From CAZGAH01 sp964523295 (GTDB lineage Bacteria > Desulfobacterota > Desulfovibrionia > Desulfovibrionales > Desulfovibrionaceae), in NCBI GenBank assembly GCA_964523295.1, contig CAZGAH010000002.1:62001-126000 (forward strand): a DNA stretch of 64,000 nucleotides. The letters are read 5' to 3'. The translations under genes and the position numbers were made by a program. The notes beneath the pieces were generated by a model. That model saw only the letters and a list, made by a program, of their open reading frames with translations, was not told the origin of the DNA and did no database searches. Each line of letters opens with the position of its first letter. The first letter of the stretch is position 1. Below, in pieces: positions 58,837-64,000 of the stretch.

Positions 58837-59754
58837 TTATCCTCTGCGGGTGATTTCCCCGATAAGTTCCTTGAGCACCTGTTCGGCATGGGCGTGGTCG
58901 ACCTGGCAAGTGCCCACGGCGCGATGCCCGCCGCCGCCATAGCGCAGCATGAGCGAGCCGACATCGGTCTTACAGGTGCGGTTGAAGATGGAATGGCCGA
59001 CGGTGAATACGGTATTCTGCTTTTTCAAGCCCCAGATGACGCGCAGGCTGATGTTGCACTGAGGGAAGAGGGTATAGACGATGAAGCGGCTCCCCGTAAA
59101 TATCTCTTCCTGCTCGCGCAGATCGATGACCACCAGATTCTTGTGGACGCTGCTGCACTGTTGCAACATGCCGGTGAACAGCGGCAGATGTTCCAGATAG
59201 CGATCCACGCGTTCCTTGACGTCAGGCAGCTCCAGGATGCGCTCGATGGTCAGAGTCCGGCAGAAGCCGATAAGCTCTTCCATGAGCTGGTAATTGCTGA
59301 TGCTGTAATCCCGGTACCGCCCCAGGCCGGAGCGGGGATCCATGACAAAGCCGAGCAGAATCCAGCCGGCCGGATGGAGCACCTCGTCGGACGTCAGATT
59401 GCCGCTGTCGCATTTATCCACGTAGTAGAGCATTTCGTCAAAGTGCTTCGGGAAGGTCTTATGCCCGCCATAGTGGTCCCAGATGACGCGCGCGCAGCTG
59501 GGGGCGAGGCTGGAAGCGCCCTTGAAGTCGAAGCTGAAACCGTGGCGCTCCTCCTCGCTGGAATGGTGGTCGAACCACATGCCGCAGCCCGGAACGTAGG
59601 GGACATTGGCCAATACGTCGTTGGCCGTGACATTGATCGTACCGTCCTGCAGATCCTTGGGATGGACGAATTTCCAGTCATCCATCACCCCGGCTTCCTT
59701 GAGCAGCACGGCGCAGATCAGACCATCGAAATCGGATCGCGTGAGCAGTCTCAT
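58837..59754 (-). CDS. DHH-family phosphoesterase
   Basis: 305 residues. The DHH motifs are RSDFDGLICAVLL (N-terminal Asp), MWFDHHSSEE and YVDKCDSGN, and the DHHA1 domain ends with GGGGHRAVGTCQV. Family members are manganese enzymes that hydrolyse short oligoribonucleotides, cyclic dinucleotides or polyphosphate. GGAGGGG lies just before ATG 59754. It is upstream of cysS on the same strand. The substrate cannot be read from the sequence. Confidence 0.8.
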   Translation of the reverse strand: MRLLTRSDFDGLICAVLLKEAGVMDDWKFVHPKDLQDGTINVTANDVLANVPYVPGCGMWFDHHSSEEERHGFSFDFKGASSLAPSCARVIWDHYGGHKTFPKHFDEMLYYVDKCDSGNLTSDEVLHPAGWILLGFVMDPRSGLGRYRDYSISNYQLMEELIGFCRTLTIERILELPDVKERVDRYLEHLPLFTGMLQQCSSVHKNLVVIDLREQEEIFTGSRFIVYTLFPQCNISLRVIWGLKKQNTVFTVGHSIFNRTCKTDVGSLMLRYGGGGHRAVGTCQVDHAHAEQVLKELIGEITRRG

Positions 59755-59946
59755 GAATCCCCTCCCAGAGAGCGGCAGGAAAAAATGTTGTAGGCAACGC
59801 GCTCGCACCGTAGAACTGAACCGACGGACAGCCGGCGCGCCCGACGCTCGCCTGTCCGCCCTATGACAGCAATGCAACGACTTTGTCAAATACAGAGCAG
59901 CATCCCGGGCCGGGGATCACGGCCCCGCGCCGCCTGGAGGGGCCTC

Positions 59947-60765
59947 ATGATCAGCGTGCTTTCCGCCGTGCTCGTCATCTATGCCGGCCTGGCCGCCGCC
60001 ATCTGGCTCGGTCAGGGCCGCCTGGTCTATCAGCCCACGCGCACGCTCGCGAGCACGCCGGCGGACGTCGGCCTGCCCTGTGAGGAGCTGTGGCTGCATA
60101 CCGCCGACGGGGTGCGCATCCACGGCTGGCTCGTTCCTGGCCCCTCGCGACAGGACGGGCCATTCGTCCTCTTCTGCCATGGCAATGCGGGCAACATCGG
60201 CCACCGGCTCCAGACCCTGCTGCTGTTCCACAAAATGGGGCTGTCCACCTGCATTTTCGATTACCGGGGCTACGGGCTGAGTCAAGGCAGCCCCGACGAA
60301 GAGGGAACCAGCGCGGACGCGCGCGCGGCCTGGGCGTATCTGACCGATACGAGGGCAATCCAGCCAGAAAGGATCGTGCTCTGGGGCCGCTCGCTCGGCG
60401 GCGCCGTGGCGGCGCGCCTCGCCCGCGAAACCCGCCCCGGCGCGCTCATCGTGGAGTCGGGCTTCACGTCCGTGCCGGACCTGGGCGCCCGCATCTACCC
60501 CATTTTTCCTGTCCGGCTGCTCTGCCGCTTTGACTACGACACGCGCGCCTGCGTCGCGGCCGCGCCGTGTCCGGTGCTCGTCGTCCACAGCCCGGACGAC
60601 GAGATCATCCCCTACGCCATGGGCCGCCGCATCTACGACGCAGCGCCCGGATTCAAACGCTTCCTGGACATCGCCGGAAGCCACAATACCGGCTTCATCG
60701 AGTCCGCCGAGGGCTATACCCGGGGCGTACGGTCATTCCTGGCCGAGGCGCTGGTCAAGCCCTGA
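59947..60765 (+). CDS. alpha/beta hydrolase (BEM46-like), membrane anchored
   Basis: 272 residues. An N-terminal membrane helix (about 2-24) precedes an alpha/beta-hydrolase fold with HGNAGN (oxyanion region), nucleophile GRSLGG (Ser about 149), a C-terminal Asp (SPDDEIIP) and His (GSHN). Substrates of this family are mostly unknown esters or peptides. GGAGG precedes ATG 59947; an upstream ATG at 59863 adds residues without conservation. It converges with the flippase gene, leaving only 3 bases between them. Confidence 0.78.
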   Translation: MISVLSAVLVIYAGLAAAIWLGQGRLVYQPTRTLASTPADVGLPCEELWLHTADGVRIHGWLVPGPSRQDGPFVLFCHGNAGNIGHRLQTLLLFHKMGLSTCIFDYRGYGLSQGSPDEEGTSADARAAWAYLTDTRAIQPERIVLWGRSLGGAVAARLARETRPGALIVESGFTSVPDLGARIYPIFPVRLLCRFDYDTRACVAAAPCPVLVVHSPDDEIIPYAMGRRIYDAAPGFKRFLDIAGSHNTGFIESAEGYTRGVRSFLAEALVKP

Positions 60766-60768
60766 CCA

Positions 60769-62220
60769 TCAGGCCGCCTTTCCGACGCGTCGTTGTCTGT
60801 GCCAGCGGACCCCCAGCCAGAGGAAGGGCAGCACGGCCGCCCCTTCGGCAAGCTCGCGTCCGACCGTCGCGTGCAACAGAACATACGCCAGCCCGCCGAC
60901 GAGCAGGGCGCCGCCTATCGGGGCCAACGACTTCCATTCGACGATACGCAGCCGCCGCTGACAATGCCCGAGCGTCAAGCCGGTCATGCCCAGCCGGGTC
61001 AACACGAGGGCCAGCGCCGCGCCGAACAGCGGCCAGCGGGGAACGAGCGTCATGCACAGGACCAGGTTGAAGGCAAGCCCCGCCACGTACATCCAGAACA
61101 GCGGACGCTCTTCCTTGCGGCTCATCATCACGTAGGCGGCCAGATTGTGCAGAAAGGCGCAGAGCACGGCCGGCACCATGAACTGCTGCACCTGCCCGGC
61201 CAGGCCGTACTGCGGGCCGTAGAGCAGTCCGACAATGCGGTCCGCCTCCACGCAGAGCACGAACATGACCGGCAAGGCCGCGACCAGCAGCCAGCGGACA
61301 GACGTCCGCACAAGGCGCAGGAATTCGTCCTGGTCCTTGCGCCACAGTTCGACCAGCAGCGGATAGAGCACGTTGCGGAGCATGAGATTGGAGACGAGCA
61401 CGGCCACGCCCTCGACCGTGGCCCAGGCGACGCTGTATTGGGCCACCAGGTCCGTGCCGCCATAGCGCTGCAGAAAGAACACATTGGCCTTGTTGTAAAG
61501 AATGCCGGCCAGGGCGATGCCGAGATAGACCAGATTGTTCCGGATGGTCATCCAGGTGCGGACCAGGGCCTCGCGCTCGACCCTGAGCGCCGCAAGCTCG
61601 CTACGCACCAGGGTGACCGCCATGCCGCCGGCCAGATTGGCCAGGTTTTCGACCATGCGGAAACAGGCCACGACGACCGTAGGCGCGCCCAGGGCCAGCG
61701 CGACGAAGCCAAAGCCGAAGCCGATCAGGCTGGCTAGGGTCCGCAGCTTGGCCTCCTGGTCCTGACGTCCGGCCACGCGGCAGGAGACGTAGAAACTGCT
61801 GGCCAGGGCCTCCAACCCCATACCCACGGCCAGCACCAGCACCATGACCACCAGGCCGGGCCGGTAGGCCTGCCAGACGCTGAAGCCCAGCACGCCCACC
61901 CAGCCCAGGCCGAGAAGCACGGACTTGAGCAGGGTATAGCGCGCCAGCACCTCAGCCTTGCGCTCGGATTTTTCGTTGAGGTCGTTGACCAGGGCCTGAT
62001 TGAGCCCGAATTCACCGAGAAACAGCACGATGTAGCCGGCCTCGAAGGCCAGCATATATTCCCCGTAGGCCGTGCTGCTGGTGCGTGCCAGATAGATGAG
62101 AAAGAGCGTATTGAGGAGATCCTTCAGCCCCTGCGCGCCGAGCAGGTGCATGAAGCGGGAGACGATTCCGTGCCGGAAGCCGGAGACGGCGCCGGCCGGG
62201 GCTGTGTTTTTTCGGGTCAT
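60769..62220 (-). CDS. polysaccharide biosynthesis flippase (MATE/Wzx-like)
   Basis: 483 residues with about 12-14 predicted membrane helices and the 'GLNQALVNDLNEKSERKAEVLARYTLLKS' segment typical of oligosaccharide flippases. It would move lipid-linked sugar units across the inner membrane. ATG 62220 is chosen; its ribosome-binding site is weak. No glycosyltransferase genes adjoin it. Confidence 0.72.
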   Translation of the reverse strand: MTRKNTAPAGAVSGFRHGIVSRFMHLLGAQGLKDLLNTLFLIYLARTSSTAYGEYMLAFEAGYIVLFLGEFGLNQALVNDLNEKSERKAEVLARYTLLKSVLLGLGWVGVLGFSVWQAYRPGLVVMVLVLAVGMGLEALASSFYVSCRVAGRQDQEAKLRTLASLIGFGFGFVALALGAPTVVVACFRMVENLANLAGGMAVTLVRSELAALRVEREALVRTWMTIRNNLVYLGIALAGILYNKANVFFLQRYGGTDLVAQYSVAWATVEGVAVLVSNLMLRNVLYPLLVELWRKDQDEFLRLVRTSVRWLLVAALPVMFVLCVEADRIVGLLYGPQYGLAGQVQQFMVPAVLCAFLHNLAAYVMMSRKEERPLFWMYVAGLAFNLVLCMTLVPRWPLFGAALALVLTRLGMTGLTLGHCQRRLRIVEWKSLAPIGGALLVGGLAYVLLHATVGRELAEGAAVLPFLWLGVRWHRQRRVGKAA

Positions 62221-62363
62221 GATCACCAACGTTCGTGGACGTGGCGGAACTGATACCCGAGAAGCCCGTATCCGACAAGGAATATACGCCTGCGCCGCCC
62301 GTCGCCCCCCCCCGATCGGCCAGGGGGCGGGTGACCTCATGCGACAAATCGCTCTCCGGCCCC

Positions 62364-62392
62364 TTGACACCCTGGCCTTGCCACAATTAGGT
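62364..62392 (+). promoter_or_regulatory. candidate promoter upstream of trxA
   Basis: TTGACA (62364-62369) is perfect, but the -10 region 17-18 bases downstream (TTAGGT/TAGGTA) is poor. It points toward trxA-trxB-bamD. Confidence 0.33.
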
Positions 62393-62513
62393 ATTCCTTC
62401 TTGAGGCTGTTTCTATTATGGACCATCCTCATGGGGACGCCTCGGGGATATATCGAAGCTACCCGCCTTCAGCGCCGCACCTGACGCCACCCTAGAGACA
62501 AGGAGAGACGAAC

Positions 62514-62834
62514 ATGGCGATTCAAATTACCGACAGCAGTTTTGAAGAAGAAGTGCTCAAATGCAGCCTTCCGGTTCTGGTCGATTTCTGGGCGCCCTGG
62601 TGCGGACCGTGCCGGGCCATGGGACCGGTGATCGACGAGCTGGCGACCGAATACACCGGCCAGGTCAAGGTGGCCAAGATGAACGTGGATGAGAATCCCG
62701 CTTCGCCCGGAAAATACGGCATCCGGGCCATTCCCACCCTGATCCTGTTCAAGAACGGCGAGGTGGTGGAGCAGGTCACCGGCGCGGTATCCAAAAGCAG
62801 CATCAAGGAAATCCTGTCCCTGAAAGCTCTGTAA
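62514..62834 (+). CDS. trxA: thioredoxin
   Basis: 106 residues with the WCGPC active site (Cys30, Cys33) and the cis-Pro segment IRAIPTLILFKNG. It reduces protein disulfides in the cytoplasm and is recycled by TrxB. AAGGAGA precedes the ATG. It is followed after 3 bases by trxB, so they form an operon. Confidence 0.95.
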   Translation: MAIQITDSSFEEEVLKCSLPVLVDFWAPWCGPCRAMGPVIDELATEYTGQVKVAKMNVDENPASPGKYGIRAIPTLILFKNGEVVEQVTGAVSKSSIKEILSLKAL

Positions 62835-62837
62835 GCC

Positions 62838-63761
62838 ATGAACACCTACGACACGATAGTGATCGGAGGCGGCCCGGCAGGCATCACCGCCGTGCTGTAT
62901 ATGTTGCGTTCCGGTCTCTCGGTAGCCTGGGTAGAAAAGCTGGCCCCGGGTGGCCAGGTGCTGATGACGGAAACCATCGACAATTATCCCGGCTTTCCCG
63001 ACGGCATCAAGGGCTATGCGCTGGTCGACGCCATGGCCGCGCACCTGGCACCCTTCACCTTCGACAAGTATACCGACGAGGCCCGGGCCATGGAGCAGGA
63101 CGGCCGGATGCATCGCGTACGCGTCGGTGATGACTGGATCGAAGGCCGTACGGTGATCGTGTGCAGCGGTGCTGCCTTCAGGCCGCTCCAGCTGCCCAGG
63201 GAAAAGGAGCTGACCGGCCGCGGCGTTTCCTATTGCGCCCTGTGCGACGGCTCCTTTTTCCGGAACCAGGTCGTAGGCGTAGTCGGCGGCGGCAACACGG
63301 CCCTGGAGGAGGCGCTCTATCTGTCCAGACTGGTGAAGAAGCTCTACCTCGTCCACCGCCGGGACGCCTTCCGGGGCAGCAAGATCTATCAGGACAAGGT
63401 GCTGGCGAATCCGAAGATCGAGACCGTGCTCAACCACGTGGTCACGGAAATACTGGGCCAGGATCAGGTCACCGGGATTCGTGTGTCCGATGTCCAGACC
63501 CGGGCCGAGCGGGTCATCGAGCTCGACGGGCTGTTCATTTTCATCGGATACAACCCCAGCCTGGATTTCCTTCCTGCCAGCGTGGAGCGGGACAAGCACG
63601 GCTTTATCCTCACGGACGTGGAGATGCAGACCAATATCCCCGGCATGTTCGCCGCCGGTGACGTGCGTTCGAAGCTCTGCCGCCAGGTCTGCACCGCCGT
63701 CGGAGACGGGGCCACCGCGGCCAACTCCGCATACCTCTATCTGGAACAAACTCATGCCTAG
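62838..63761 (+). CDS. trxB: thioredoxin reductase
   Basis: A 307-residue FAD/NADPH flavoenzyme. FAD motif GGGPAGITA near residue 10, the redox pair SYCALCDG (Cys133, Cys136), NADPH motif GGGNTALEEA and HRRDAFRGS, and the C-terminal FAAGDVR FAD contact. It reduces TrxA with NADPH. The stop overlaps the bamD start. Confidence 0.95.
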   Translation: MNTYDTIVIGGGPAGITAVLYMLRSGLSVAWVEKLAPGGQVLMTETIDNYPGFPDGIKGYALVDAMAAHLAPFTFDKYTDEARAMEQDGRMHRVRVGDDWIEGRTVIVCSGAAFRPLQLPREKELTGRGVSYCALCDGSFFRNQVVGVVGGGNTALEEALYLSRLVKKLYLVHRRDAFRGSKIYQDKVLANPKIETVLNHVVTEILGQDQVTGIRVSDVQTRAERVIELDGLFIFIGYNPSLDFLPASVERDKHGFILTDVEMQTNIPGMFAAGDVRSKLCRQVCTAVGDGATAANSAYLYLEQTHA

Positions 63762-64000
63762 CGCTCTGCAATCCGGCATTCGATGGCTGTTGCTCCTCTC
63801 TGTGCTGCTGACGACATCCGGCTGCGGCATCATAGACTATTTCTTTCTGCCCGTACCCGAAGACACGGCCCAGGAGCTGTACGAAATCGGCGCCGAGGCC
63901 ATGAAAGAAAAAGACTATTACACGGCTATCCACTATTTCAGCACGCTCAAGGATCGCTACCCCTTCAGCCCGTATACGCCGCAGGCGGAACTGTCGCTTG
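63754..64000 (+). CDS. bamD: outer membrane assembly lipoprotein BamD, 3' end missing
   Basis: The first 82 residues of a lipoprotein. The signal peptide ends in a lipobox (LTTSGC). The following AQELYEIGAEAMKEKDYYTAIHYF and RYPFSPYTPQAELSL are the first TPR repeats of BamD (YfiO), part of the BAM complex that inserts outer membrane proteins. The ATG overlaps the trxB stop by 8 bases. The gene runs off the window. Confidence 0.85.
   Translation, partial: MPSALQSGIRWLLLLSVLLTTSGCGIIDYFFLPVPEDTAQELYEIGAEAMKEKDYYTAIHYFSTLKDRYPFSPYTPQAELSL

Overview
This window is GC-rich, gene-dense bacterial chromosome. The gene set suggests a Desulfovibrio-like member of the Desulfobacterota (Desulfovibrionales). 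The pointers are a folate-type TrmFO, a thioredoxin / thioredoxin reductase / BamD run, an ATP-grasp protein resembling the Desulfovibrio 'GAK' type, glycogen enzymes GlgB and GlgP, and several large hybrid histidine kinases. There is no rRNA or tRNA in the window, so this placement is an inference. Three 10-N assembly gaps (1185-1194, 34877-34886, 46581-46590) each interrupt a gene.

Layout. 1-5.3 kb (+): the end of an L,D-transpeptidase, a membrane-anchored coiled-coil protein, a TIM-barrel isomerase-like protein, and a ClpV/TssH ATPase with no other type VI secretion gene in view. 5.4-12.4 kb (-): TrmFO, a LysM/NlpC cell-wall hydrolase, GlgB and a CysZ-like membrane protein. 12.4-13.5 kb is a 1.1-kb stretch without a supported gene. 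13.5-17.3 kb (+): an S24-type repressor, small ORFs, a nucleoside-recognition membrane protein and a REC-REC-GGDEF diguanylate cyclase. 17.3-20.6 kb (-): a TPR lipoprotein and GlgP. 21.2-29.4 kb: a Fic protein with a striking operator-like inverted repeat, divergent from a PEP-synthase-like protein and a SNF2-family helicase. 29.4-35.8 kb (-): a multi-PAS hybrid kinase and a cardiolipin synthase.

36.0-41.0 kb is an accessory island. It holds a RelE/Xre toxin-antitoxin pair, a truncated DNA methylase copy, a second Fic protein, and the complete methylase. The two methylase copies share a direct repeat of about 644 bp that encloses the Fic gene. 41.2-54 kb: an ATP-grasp protein, a ZraP-like periplasmic protein behind a near-consensus sigma-54 promoter, a GspE/PilB ATPase, a secreted protein of unknown function, a NagZ-type glycosidase and two hybrid kinases. 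54.4-57.2 kb: an ABC-2 polysaccharide-export permease without its ATPase, followed by an unrecognised two-gene overlapping cassette whose second gene resembles an IrrE/ImmA-like protein. 57.3-64 kb: cysS (with an apparent 1-base frameshift), a DHH phosphoesterase, an alpha/beta hydrolase, a polysaccharide flippase, trxA, trxB and the start of bamD.

How the genes relate. Cell-envelope functions recur: the transpeptidase, the NlpC hydrolase, NagZ, cardiolipin synthase, the flippase, the export permease and BamD. So do glycogen metabolism and signal transduction. Laid over this core are mobile or defence-like modules (two Fic proteins, RelE/Xre, a solitary methylase, and the 55.5-57.2 kb cassette). 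The best candidates for something undescribed are the duplicated methylase/Fic locus and the 55.5-57.2 kb cassette.
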